Assembly: GCA_013812065.1 (NCBI GenBank)
Contig: JACCUC010000278.1
Coordinates: forward strand, 1-11,556
From: Thermoleophilaceae bacterium
GTDB lineage: Bacteria > Actinomycetota > Thermoleophilia > Solirubrobacterales > Thermoleophilaceae
Length of the DNA: 11,556 nt
Direction: 5' to 3'
The notes under the pieces were generated by a model, which was given only the letters and a program-made list of their open reading frames with translations, did not search any database and was not told the DNA's origin. The translations under genes were made by a program, and so were the position numbers. Below, in pieces: positions 1-6,309 of the stretch (positions within the stretch are counted from its first letter, which is position 1; each line of letters starts with the position of its first letter).

Positions 1-1
1 G

Positions 2-121
2 CTCGTCACCGCCTCGCGATCGATCGTGGACGCCCATCGGCGAAGCGGCGGCGACCCGGCCGGCTCGGCGCGCGCCGCCGCCGAGGAGCTGCGCGCCGCG
101 ACCTGGGCGGTCGCCGGGTGA
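2..121 (+). CDS. pyrF: Orotidine-5'-phosphate decarboxylase, C-terminal end (partial, 5' end outside window)
   Basis: Only the last 39 codons and a TGA stop are inside the window. The peptide opens with LVTASRSIV and continues into an Ala/Glu/Arg-rich helix containing SARAAAEELR. In type-2 (mycobacterial-like) OMP decarboxylases the C-terminus has the same shape: a 'V-x-S-S-R-G/S-I' strand and loop near the phosphate-binding end of the barrel, then a closing helix rich in 'ARAAAxxLRD'. The enzyme converts OMP to UMP, the last step of de novo pyrimidine synthesis, in the cytosol. The next gene starts 60 bases downstream after a hairpin, so the transcript may end here. The assignment rests on a short tail recognised by eye; the reading frame is well supported but the family call is moderate. 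Confidence 0.6.
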   Translation, partial: LVTASRSIVDAHRRSGGDPAGSARAAAEELRAATWAVAG

Positions 122-141
122 GCATGAACCCAACGCGCGCA

Positions 142-160
142 CTCTCGGGCGCGCCGAGAG
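142..160 (+). terminator. GC-rich hairpin after pyrF; possible terminator
   Basis: A perfect 7-bp inverted repeat (CTCTCGG / CCGAGAG) with a 5-nt GCGCG loop sits in the 60-base gap between the pyrF stop and the LysM gene. No T-run follows it, so it is not a canonical intrinsic terminator. High-GC actinobacteria often lack clear T-runs. It also lies just upstream of the TAGGAT element at 167-172, so it could instead be an operator. Confidence 0.3.
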
Positions 161-166
161 CGCCGG

Positions 167-172
167 TAGGAT
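167..172 (+). promoter_or_regulatory. TAGGAT element before the LysM gene: candidate -10 box or weak Shine-Dalgarno
   Basis: TAGGAT fits the TANNNT pattern of an actinobacterial -10 box and ends 9 bases before the ATG at 182. That would put transcription start almost on the start codon, giving a leaderless mRNA. The AGGA inside it could also act as a weak ribosome-binding site with a 10-nt gap. I see no convincing -35 element. The same hexamer occurs before guaB3 at 2795-2800. Confidence 0.3.
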
Positions 173-181
173 TGCCCGCCG

Positions 182-529
182 ATGCGGGACAGACCCGCCC
201 TCAACCTACGCATCCTGGCCCCCGTGTCCGTCGGCGTCTTCGCCGTCGCCATTATCGCCATCCTGATCGCCTCGGGCGCGCTCTCGGGCGGAAACTCGGC
301 CGACCCCGCCGGCGGTCAGGCCGGCGAGCGCCGCGGCGATCGGAACGAGTCTCGCGGGGCGGCGCGGGAGCGCTCGCGCGGACCGGCCACCTACACCGTT
401 CAGGCCGGCGACACGCTCGGCTCGATCGCCGAGGACACCGGCGTGAGCGAGGAGCGCTTGCAGGAGCTCAACCCCCAGCTCGACCCGCAGACGCTCGCGA
501 CGGGTCAGCGGATCAACCTGCGCGAGTGA
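182..529 (+). CDS. Membrane-anchored LysM domain protein
   Basis: This is a 115-residue protein. Residues 11-33 form one strongly hydrophobic segment (rich in V, A, I, L) after a short basic N-terminus (MRDRPALNLR). That suggests a single-pass anchor with the C-terminus outside. Residues 34-68 are a Gly/Ala/Arg-rich, probably disordered linker. Residues 70-114 are a single LysM domain, with the hallmark YTVQAGDTLGSIAED at its start and LNPQL...L..GQRINL at its end. LysM domains bind N-acetylglucosamine-containing glycans such as peptidoglycan. No catalytic domain is present, so it is probably a wall-binding accessory protein. Its TGA overlaps the GTG start of dacA, which points to translational coupling and a role near the carboxypeptidase. 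The partner is inference; the domain call is firm. Confidence 0.88.
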   Translation: MRDRPALNLRILAPVSVGVFAVAIIAILIASGALSGGNSADPAGGQAGERRGDRNESRGAARERSRGPATYTVQAGDTLGSIAEDTGVSEERLQELNPQLDPQTLATGQRINLRE

Positions 530-1779
530 GTCCTGGGGCCGCGAGCACGCGGCGACGCGCCGTGGCGGCGGCCTCGGCCACCGTGATCGTCGTCGTAACC
601 GGGCTCCTCGCGGTCCCGGCCGCCGCCCGACTCCCACGTCCCGACCCTCAGGGCAAGGCGGCGATCGTGGTGGACGCTCGCTCGGGCGAGGTCCTGCTCG
701 ACGAGGGCGCGGACGAGCGCCACCAGATCGCCAGCACCACCAAGCTCATGACCGCCCTGCTCGTGCTCGAGCGAGCTCGCCTCGACGCGGTCTTCCGCGC
801 ACCACGGTACGAGGCCGACGCCGTCGAGTCGCAGATCGGGCTGAAGACGGGAGAGCGCATGCGAGTCCGCGACCTGCTCGCGGCGCTCCTGCTCGAGAGT
901 GCCAACGACGCCGCGGCGACGATCGCCCGGAACGTCTCGGGCTCGCGGCGCGCGTTCGTCCGCGACATGAACGCCCGGGCGCGGGCACTCGGCCTGCGCT
1001 CGACGAGGTACCAGAACCCGATCGGCTTCGACTCCGCTCGCAACCGCTCCTCGGCCCGCGATCTGGCCACGCTCGCCCGGCTGCTGCTCCGCAACCCCAC
1101 CTTCGCTCGCATCGTCGACCGGCCGGCGGCACGGCTGCGCAGCGGCGCGCGACGGCGGGTCGTGCGCAACCGCAACAACCTCGTCGTGAACGAGCCCTTC
1201 GTCGCGGGGGTGAAGACCGGCCACACCTCGAAAGCGGACTTCGTGCTCGTCGGAGCTGGAGAGCGGCGCGGCGCCCGAGTGGTGTCGGTCGTGCTCGGCG
1301 CCCCGAGCGAGGCCGCGCGCGACGAGAGCACGCTCGCGCTCCTGCGCTGGGGCGTCGACCAGTTCCGCCGGGTGCGGGTGGTCAGAGACGGCCGCCCGGT
1401 GACGACGCTCCCCGTCGACGGCCGCGACGGAGAGAGGGTCGGCCTCGAGACTTCTGGGGCGGTGACGGTGACTGCGCGCCGCGGCCGGCGCCCCACCCTG
1501 CTGGTGCGGAGCCCCGAGGAGGTCCAGGGCCCGCTGCCCGCCGGGAGTAGGACCGGCGCGGTCGAGGTGCGCGACGGCGGGCGGGTACTGCGTACCGCGC
1601 CGCTCGTGACCTCCGCCGCGGTCGCGGCGCCCGAGCCGCTCGCCGACCTGCGCACCCCCGCGGGGCTCGCGGCCACGGCGGCGGTCGTCATGCTCGTCCT
1701 TCTGGGCGGCGCGGCTCTCGTGTGGGTGAGGAGCCGCCGCTCCGCGCGGCGCGGCGCCGCGGCGGTGGGTGGACGATGA
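526..1779 (+). CDS. dacA: D-alanyl-D-alanine carboxypeptidase (class A low-molecular-mass PBP, peptidase S11)
   Basis: The enzyme removes the terminal D-Ala from peptidoglycan pentapeptides outside the cytoplasmic membrane. All three penicillin-binding motifs are visible in the 417-residue product: S70-T-T-K73 (acylated serine), S125-A-N127, and K230-T-G232 in VKTGHTSKADF. The N-terminus is a signal peptide with a basic STRRRA region, a hydrophobic core, and an Ala-rich exit around residues 31-34. After the catalytic domain (about 40-270) comes a beta-rich region. Residues about 380-400 form a C-terminal membrane helix followed by RSRRSARR, so the mature protein is probably membrane-anchored. 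I chose the GTG at 526 because it overlaps the LysM stop (GTGA) and supplies the basic signal-peptide start; GTG at 562 would lose it. The frame is open back to 118 but that stretch overlaps the LysM gene. The stop overlaps the next ATG. Confidence 0.95.
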   Translation: MSPGAASTRRRAVAAASATVIVVVTGLLAVPAAARLPRPDPQGKAAIVVDARSGEVLLDEGADERHQIASTTKLMTALLVLERARLDAVFRAPRYEADAVESQIGLKTGERMRVRDLLAALLLESANDAAATIARNVSGSRRAFVRDMNARARALGLRSTRYQNPIGFDSARNRSSARDLATLARLLLRNPTFARIVDRPAARLRSGARRRVVRNRNNLVVNEPFVAGVKTGHTSKADFVLVGAGERRGARVVSVVLGAPSEAARDESTLALLRWGVDQFRRVRVVRDGRPVTTLPVDGRDGERVGLETSGAVTVTARRGRRPTLLVRSPEEVQGPLPAGSRTGAVEVRDGGRVLRTAPLVTSAAVAAPEPLADLRTPAGLAATAAVVMLVLLGGAALVWVRSRRSARRGAAAVGGR

Positions 1780-2732
1780 TCATCACGGTCACCCTCAACG
1801 CGGCGATCGACAAGACGCTCGCCGTCCCCAACTTCGCCCTCGGGCGCCGCCACCGCGCCGTCGAGCAGACCTCGATGGCGGGCGGAAAGGGGGTCAACGT
1901 CGCGCGCGCGCTCAAGGCACTCGGCCAGCCGGTGATCGCCACGGGCGTAGCCGGCGGGCCGACCGGAACGCGCATCATCGAGCAGCTCACCGCCGACGCG
2001 GTCCTCAACGACTTCGTCCGCATCCGCGAGGAGTCGCGCACGTCGACCGCGGTCGTCGATCCGACCTCGGGCGAGCAGACCGAGATCAACGAGCGCGGTC
2101 CGGCGGTGTCGGAGGCCGAGCTCGACCTGTTCGTCGACAAGCTCCTCTACCTCGCCAAGGGAGCCGCGATGTGCGTCTTCTCGGGAAGCCTCCCGCGGGG
2201 GATCGAGCCCGATCTCTACGCCCGTCTCGTCGAGGAGCTCGGCCGCCTCGGGGTGGCGACGATGCTCGACGCCGAGGGCGAGCCGATGCGCCTCGCCACC
2301 CGGGCCGGGCCCTCGGTGGTGACTCCCAACGAGCCCGAGGCCGAGGAGCTCGTCGGCCACGAGTTCGGCGACGAGGCCGACCGCGCAGGAGCGTTGCGCT
2401 CGATCGCCGACCTCGGCGCCCGCGAGGCGATCATGACCATGCCCACCGGGTGCCTGGCCCTCGTCGGCGATCCGCCCGACCGCCACCTGCGGCGGGCGAC
2501 CGTCGAGGCGCTCGAGCCGGTCTCGGCCGTGGGCTCGGGCGACGCCTTCCTGGCCGGTCTCGTGGCTGCCCGCTACGGCGGCGACTCCCCCGAGGAGCGC
2601 CTGCGCTTCGCGGTCGCCTGCGGGGCCGAGTCGACGCAGCACTTCGGGGCGGGCGTGGTCGACCCCAAGGAGGTGGAGCGGCTGCTCGGCGAGGTGCGGG
2701 TGGAGCAGGTCGAGGAGCCGGCGCTGCCATAG
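1776..2732 (+). CDS. PfkB-family hexose kinase, 1-phosphofructokinase (FruK)/tagatose-6-phosphate kinase (LacC) type
   Basis: This 318-residue cytosolic sugar kinase has the usual length for the FruK/LacC branch of the PfkB family. Visible signatures are the N-terminal TLNAAIDKTL, the sugar-binding AGGKGVNVARAL (residues 35-46), FSGSLPRG (135-142), and PNEPEAEELVG (184-194). The C-terminal GSGDAFLAG carries the predicted catalytic base Asp256. The anion-hole motif reads GSGD where the family usually has GAGD, a conservative change. ATP-dependent phosphorylation of a phosphosugar such as fructose-1-phosphate is the family reaction. The exact substrate cannot be read from sequence, and no PTS fructose transporter gene is nearby. 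The ATG at 1776 overlaps the dacA stop (ATGA) and has GGTGGGTGGA just upstream. A longer start at 1722 would lie inside dacA and precede the conserved N-terminus. Confidence 0.88.
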   Translation: MIITVTLNAAIDKTLAVPNFALGRRHRAVEQTSMAGGKGVNVARALKALGQPVIATGVAGGPTGTRIIEQLTADAVLNDFVRIREESRTSTAVVDPTSGEQTEINERGPAVSEAELDLFVDKLLYLAKGAAMCVFSGSLPRGIEPDLYARLVEELGRLGVATMLDAEGEPMRLATRAGPSVVTPNEPEAEELVGHEFGDEADRAGALRSIADLGAREAIMTMPTGCLALVGDPPDRHLRRATVEALEPVSAVGSGDAFLAGLVAARYGGDSPEERLRFAVACGAESTQHFGAGVVDPKEVERLLGEVRVEQVEEPALP

Positions 2733-2752
2733 ACCGACCAGGGCGGGGCAGA

Positions 2753-2789
2753 GGAGGCCGCTGGTAGGCTCACCTCTCCGTCCGCCTCC
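2753..2789 (+). other. Inverted repeat in the pfkB-guaB3 gap
   Basis: GGAGGC (2753-2758) and GCCTCC (2784-2789) are perfect complements separated by 25 bases. A competing shorter hairpin uses AGAGG (2750-2754) with CCTCT (2773-2777). Neither has a T-run. This 74-base gap separates the wall/kinase group from the purine genes. It could contain a weak terminator followed by a new start site, but the evidence is only complementarity in GC-rich DNA. Confidence 0.2.
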
Positions 2790-2794
2790 AGCCC

Positions 2795-2800
2795 TAGGAT
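2795..2800 (+). promoter_or_regulatory. TAGGAT element 6 bases before guaB3: candidate leaderless -10 box or Shine-Dalgarno
   Basis: TAGGAT fits TANNNT, and a start site 6-8 bases downstream would fall on the guaB3 ATG at 2807. The AGGA inside it (2796-2799) also lies 7 bases before the ATG, an ideal Shine-Dalgarno distance. Sequence alone cannot decide. A second TANNNT-like box with a TG extension (TGG-TAGGCT, 2762-2770) lies upstream and would leave a 30-base leader, in which case AGGA would be the ribosome-binding site. Confidence 0.35.
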
Positions 2801-2806
2801 GCCGTC

Positions 2807-4135
2807 ATGGAAGTAGAGATCGGCCGAGGCAAGAAGGGTCGTCGCGCCTACGGGTTCGACGACATCGCCATCGTTCCTTCCCGCCGGACGCGCGATCCCG
2901 ACGACATCGACATCACCTGGACGCTCGGGCCCTATCGCTTCGAGTTGCCCCTGCTCGCGGCGGCCATGGACGGCGTCGTATCGCCCCGTATGGCGGCCGA
3001 GGTGGGTCGCCTCGGAGGGCTCGCGGTGCTCAACCTCGAGGGCATCTGGACCCGCTACGAGGACCCCGACTCCGAGCTGCGCCGGATCGCCGAGCTGCCG
3101 CCCGAGCGCGCGACCGCCGAGATGCAGCGGGTCTACGCGGCTCCCGTGCGCGCCGAGCTGGTCGCCCGGCGCGTGGCCGAGATCAAGGACCACGGCGTCG
3201 TCTGCGCCGCTTCTCTCACTCCCCAGCGGGTGCGCGACCGTTACGAGGTCGCGCTCGAGGCGGGCCTCGACATCCTCGTCATCCAGGGGACGGTGATCTC
3301 GGCCGAGCACGTCTCGACGAGCTCGGAGCCGCTCAACCTCAAGGAGTTCATCAAGGAGGTGCCGTGTCCGGTCGTGGTCGGAGGCTGCGCCTCCTACTCG
3401 ACGGGACTGCACCTCATGCGCACCGGCGCGGTGGGCGTGCTCGTCGGCGTCGGTCCCGGAGCGGCGTGCACGACCCGCGGCGTGCTCGGGATCGGCGTCC
3501 CCCAGGCCACCGCGATCGCCGACGTCCAGGCCGCCCGGTCCCAGCACATGCTCGAGACCGGCGAGTACGTCAAGGTCATCGCCGACGGCGGCATGCGCAC
3601 GGGCGGCGACGTGGCCAAGGCCTTCGCCTGCGGGGCCGACGCGGTCATGATCGGCTCCCCGCTCGCCCGCGCCTACGAGGCGCCGGGTCGCGGCTTTCAC
3701 TGGGGTATGGCGACCTTCCACTCCTCGCTGCCGCGCGGGGCGCGCGTGCAGACCACGCAGAACGGCTCCCTCGAGCAGATCCTCCTCGGTCCCGCGCACG
3801 AGAACGACGGCACCTTCAACCTCGTCGGCAGCCTGCGCACCTCGATGGCGACATGCGGCTACGAGGACATCCCGTCCTTCCACCGCGCCGAGGTGATGGT
3901 CGCTCCCGCCCTCCAGACCGAGGGCAAGGTACTTCAGCGCGAGCAGTCGATCGGCATGGGCGCCGCCCGCGCGGTCGCCGCCGTTCCCGTCGCGCCCTCG
4001 GGCGATGGGCTCGTCGGGCCTGGGGACTCGCCGGCGGGGATACCGGCGGAGCCAGAAGGAGGCGCGGATCCTGTCGAGCCTGTCCCGGCCGCCGAGCCGG
4101 CCGGCGCACCGGCGGGCGCCTTTATTCACGGGTGA
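2807..4135 (+). CDS. guaB3: GuaB3-family IMP dehydrogenase (lacks CBS domains)
   Basis: This 442-residue protein is an IMP dehydrogenase/GMP reductase-type (beta/alpha)8 barrel. The catalytic loop GVGPGAACTTRGVLGIGVPQ matches the IMPDH signature, with the nucleophile at Cys221. The phosphate-binding segment IADGGMRTGGDVAKA lies at 258-271 and DAVMIGSPLA at 278-287. The usual CBS (Bateman) insert is missing. The N-terminus (YGFDDIAIVPSRRTRDP) and the C-terminal GSLRTSMATCGY are typical of the GuaB3 subfamily found in actinobacteria and cyanobacteria. Family knowledge supports IMP to XMP oxidation with NAD+. Placement directly before guaA fits GMP synthesis. Residues after about 395 form a Pro/Ala/Gly/Glu-rich tail of about 45 residues that I do not recognise as conserved. 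The stop overlaps the guaA start. A separate CBS-containing guaB2 may exist elsewhere in the genome. Confidence 0.93.
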   Translation: MEVEIGRGKKGRRAYGFDDIAIVPSRRTRDPDDIDITWTLGPYRFELPLLAAAMDGVVSPRMAAEVGRLGGLAVLNLEGIWTRYEDPDSELRRIAELPPERATAEMQRVYAAPVRAELVARRVAEIKDHGVVCAASLTPQRVRDRYEVALEAGLDILVIQGTVISAEHVSTSSEPLNLKEFIKEVPCPVVVGGCASYSTGLHLMRTGAVGVLVGVGPGAACTTRGVLGIGVPQATAIADVQAARSQHMLETGEYVKVIADGGMRTGGDVAKAFACGADAVMIGSPLARAYEAPGRGFHWGMATFHSSLPRGARVQTTQNGSLEQILLGPAHENDGTFNLVGSLRTSMATCGYEDIPSFHRAEVMVAPALQTEGKVLQREQSIGMGAARAVAAVPVAPSGDGLVGPGDSPAGIPAEPEGGADPVEPVPAAEPAGAPAGAFIHG

Positions 4136-5781
4136 GCGGCATCGCGGCGCCTCGGCCCGCGGCGCCCGGGAGGGACCACGCGGAGGTGGGCGCTCGCGCC
4201 GACGCCGCTCCCGCCGACGCCGTCGTCCGCGGCGGGGCTGCGGCCACCCAGGAGGTTCTGGTCCTCGACTTCGGCGGCCAGTACTCCCAGCTCATCGCCC
4301 GCCGGGTGCGCGAGTGCGGAGTCTTCTCGGAGCTGCTGCCCCACGGCACCCCGCTCGAGCAGATCCGCCGCCGGGCACCGCTCGGCCTCATCCTCTCGGG
4401 GGGGCCGGCCTCGGTCTACGCCGACGACGCGCCGAGCCTGCGCCTCGAGCTGCTCGAGCTCGGGATTCCCGTGCTCGGCATCTGCTACGGGATGCAGGTC
4501 ATGGCGCTGGCGCTCGGGGGCCGGGTCGAGCTCGCCGAGAACGGCGAGTTCGGTCGCTGCGAGCTGCGCGTGCGCGAGCCCGGCCGCCTGCTCGCCGGCC
4601 TGCCGCTCGAGCAGAGCTGCTGGATGAGCCACCGCGACAGCGTGTTCGAGCCCCCGCCGGGCTTCACCGCGCTCGCCTCCTCGCCGAGCTCGCCGGTGGC
4701 GGCCTTCGAGGAAGTCGGTCGCGGGCTCTACGGCATCCAATTCCACCCCGAGGTCGTCCACACCCCGTACGGCACGGCCATCCTCGAGACCTTCCTCACC
4801 GACGTCTGCGGCGCCGACCGCGACTGGACGGCCGCCCGCGTGGCCGAGGACCAGATCGAGCGGATCCGCGAGCAGGTCGGCGACGGGCGGGCGATCTGCG
4901 GCCTCTCGGGCGGAGTCGACTCGTCGGTCGCCGCGCTGCTCGTCCACCGCGCCATCGGCGACCGCCTCATGTGCGTGTTCGTCGACCACGGGCTGCTGCG
5001 CCGCAACGAGGCCGATCAGGTCGTCGCCGCCTTTCGCGACCACTTCGGCGTGCCGCTCGTGGTGGCTCGCGCCGAGGATCGCTTCCTCGCGCGGCTCGCC
5101 GGCGTGACCGACCCCGAGCGCAAGCGCAAGGTCATCGGCGAGGAGTTCATCCGGGTCTTCGAGGAGGAGGCCGCCCGGCTCGGCGATCCGGGCTACCTCG
5201 TCCAGGGCACGCTCTACTCCGACGTCATCGAGTCGGGCGGGGGCACGGGCGCGGCGACCATCAAGTCCCACCACAACGTCGGCGGGCTCCCCGAGGACCT
5301 CGAGCTCGAGCTTGTCGAGCCGCTGCGCGCACTCTTCAAGGACGAGGTACGCGCGGTCGGCGCCGAGCTCGGTCTGCCCGAGCGCATGGTCTGGCGCCAG
5401 CCCTTCCCCGGACCCGGACTCGCCATCCGTATCGTCGGCGGAGAGGTGACCCGCGAGCGGCTTGCCGTCCTGCGCGATGCCGACTTCGTGCTCCAGGAGG
5501 AGATCCGCGCCGCCGGTCTCTACCGCGAGCTGTGGCAGTCCTTCTGCGTCCTGCCCGCCGAGTTGCGCACGGTCGGCGTCCAGGGCGACGAGCGGACCTA
5601 CGGACACGTCGTGGCCATCCGCGCCGTCACCAGCGACGACGCCATGACCGCCGACTGGGCGCGGCTGCCCCACGACCTGCTCGAGCGGATCGCGGCGCGG
5701 ATGGTCAACGAGCTGCCGGGGGTGAACCGGGTGGTTCTGGACATCACCTCGAAGCCGCCCGGGACGATCGAGTGGGAGTGA
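4132..5781 (+). CDS. guaA: GMP synthase (glutamine-hydrolysing)
   Basis: GuaA aminates XMP to GMP using glutamine and ATP. The class I glutamine amidotransferase domain spans about residues 40-225, with Cys118 in GICYGMQ and His205-Glu207 in GIQFHPE. The ATP pyrophosphatase domain follows, with its P-loop SGGVDSS at 259-265. The C-terminal dimerisation domain contains RQPFPGPGLAIRI and ends in the usual TSKPPGTIEWE. I chose the GTG at 4132 because it overlaps the guaB3 stop (GTGA). This gives 549 residues, versus about 510-525 in most GuaA proteins. The extra roughly 40 residues before EVLVLDFGGQYSQ are Ala/Arg/Asp-rich. GTG at 4186 is a shorter alternative, also without a clear Shine-Dalgarno. 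The frame is open upstream to 3364 but that part lies inside guaB3. A small oddity is WMSHRD where many GuaA proteins have WMSHGD. Confidence 0.97.
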   Translation: MSGIAAPRPAAPGRDHAEVGARADAAPADAVVRGGAAATQEVLVLDFGGQYSQLIARRVRECGVFSELLPHGTPLEQIRRRAPLGLILSGGPASVYADDAPSLRLELLELGIPVLGICYGMQVMALALGGRVELAENGEFGRCELRVREPGRLLAGLPLEQSCWMSHRDSVFEPPPGFTALASSPSSPVAAFEEVGRGLYGIQFHPEVVHTPYGTAILETFLTDVCGADRDWTAARVAEDQIERIREQVGDGRAICGLSGGVDSSVAALLVHRAIGDRLMCVFVDHGLLRRNEADQVVAAFRDHFGVPLVVARAEDRFLARLAGVTDPERKRKVIGEEFIRVFEEEAARLGDPGYLVQGTLYSDVIESGGGTGAATIKSHHNVGGLPEDLELELVEPLRALFKDEVRAVGAELGLPERMVWRQPFPGPGLAIRIVGGEVTRERLAVLRDADFVLQEEIRAAGLYRELWQSFCVLPAELRTVGVQGDERTYGHVVAIRAVTSDDAMTADWARLPHDLLERIAARMVNELPGVNRVVLDITSKPPGTIEWE

Positions 5782-5809
5782 AGATCGGCGCTCGCGGCGG
5801 CCTCGCCGA

Positions 5810-5838
5810 TGGACGGTCCTTCGTGCGTCTGCCAACAT
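5810..5838 (+). promoter_or_regulatory. Candidate promoter for rplM-rpsI
   Basis: TGGACG (5810-5815) resembles a -35 box (4 of 6 matches to TTGACA). It is followed after exactly 17 bases by CAACAT (5833-5838), a weak -10 box (3 of 6). Transcription would start near 5845 and give a short leader dominated by the hairpin at 5846-5863. The 90-base gap after guaA is the longest break before the ribosomal genes, which makes a promoter here plausible. Confidence 0.3.
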
Positions 5839-5845
5839 AGGCCGC

Positions 5846-5863
5846 CGCGCGGAGGGCCGCGCG
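5846..5863 (+). promoter_or_regulatory. Hairpin presenting the rplM Shine-Dalgarno in its loop
   Basis: CGCGCGG (5846-5852) and CCGCGCG (5857-5863) form a perfect 7-bp GC stem around an AGGG tetraloop. The best Shine-Dalgarno of rplM, GGAGGG (5851-5856), is made of the last two stem bases plus the loop. The ATG is 8 bases after the stem. Folding would therefore partly hide the ribosome-binding site, or bring it closer to the start codon, since the unfolded gap is 15 bases. L13 is known to regulate its own operon in E. coli, and an L13 leader is described in Firmicutes. A similar role here is inference. Confidence 0.4.
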
Positions 5864-5871
5864 CTGACCCC

Positions 5872-6309
5872 ATGAAGACCTACGTCGCCACCCCCGCCAA
5901 CCGCGAGCGCAACTGGCTCGTGGTCGACGCGACCGGGCAGACGCTCGGTCGCCTCGCCACACGCATCGCCGACGAGCTGCGCGGCAAGCGCAAGCCCGAG
6001 TACACGCCGCACTGCGACACGGGCGACTTCGTGGTCGTGGTCAATGCCGAGAAGATCGAGGTCACCGGCAAGAAGCGCCAGCAGAAGCGGTACTACCGCC
6101 ACTCGGGCTACCCCGGCGGCCTGCGCGAGCGCACGTTCGCCGAGATGCAGGCCCGGCGACCCGAGGAGATCATCCGCCTCGCGGTCAAGGGCATGCTCCC
6201 GCGCAACCGCCTCGGGCGCGCCCAGCTGCGCAAGCTCAAGGTCTACGCGGGTCCCGAGCATCCCCACCGAGCCCAGCAGCCCCAGCCGCTCGAGGTCGCG
6301 ACCCGATGA
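5872..6309 (+). CDS. rplM: Large ribosomal subunit protein uL13
   Basis: The 145-residue product matches bacterial L13 in length and sequence. It has the N-terminal RNWLVVDATGQTLGRLATRIAD, the core VVVVNAEKIEVTGKK, and YYRHSGYPGG. It also has the highly conserved RTFAEM and VKGMLPRN, and the C-terminal LRKLKVYAGPEHPH. L13 is an early assembly protein of the 50S subunit that binds 23S rRNA. ATG at 5872 gives the expected MKTYV start and has GGAGGG 15 bases upstream; the frame opens further upstream at 5809 but nothing there is conserved. The stop overlaps the rpsI start by 4 bases, so the two are probably coupled, as in most bacteria where rplM-rpsI is a conserved pair. Confidence 0.98.
   Translation: MKTYVATPANRERNWLVVDATGQTLGRLATRIADELRGKRKPEYTPHCDTGDFVVVVNAEKIEVTGKKRQQKRYYRHSGYPGGLRERTFAEMQARRPEEIIRLAVKGMLPRNRLGRAQLRKLKVYAGPEHPHRAQQPQPLEVATR

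Noticed and set aside
118..525. Upstream part of the dacA frame as coding sequence
   Set aside because: It overlaps the whole LysM gene, is Arg/Pro-rich, and would place the signal peptide in the middle of the protein.
648..2642. 664-codon open frame on the minus strand opposite dacA and pfkB
   Set aside because: It is a shadow of GC-rich codon use: the translation is Arg/Ser/Ala-rich low complexity with no domain, and the opposite strand encodes two clear enzymes.
4126..6267. 713-codon minus-strand and 611-codon plus-strand (4005-5840) open frames over guaA
   Set aside because: Both translations are biased in composition (His/Asp/Gly or Arg/Ala/Pro) with no family features, whereas the guaA frame shows all catalytic motifs.
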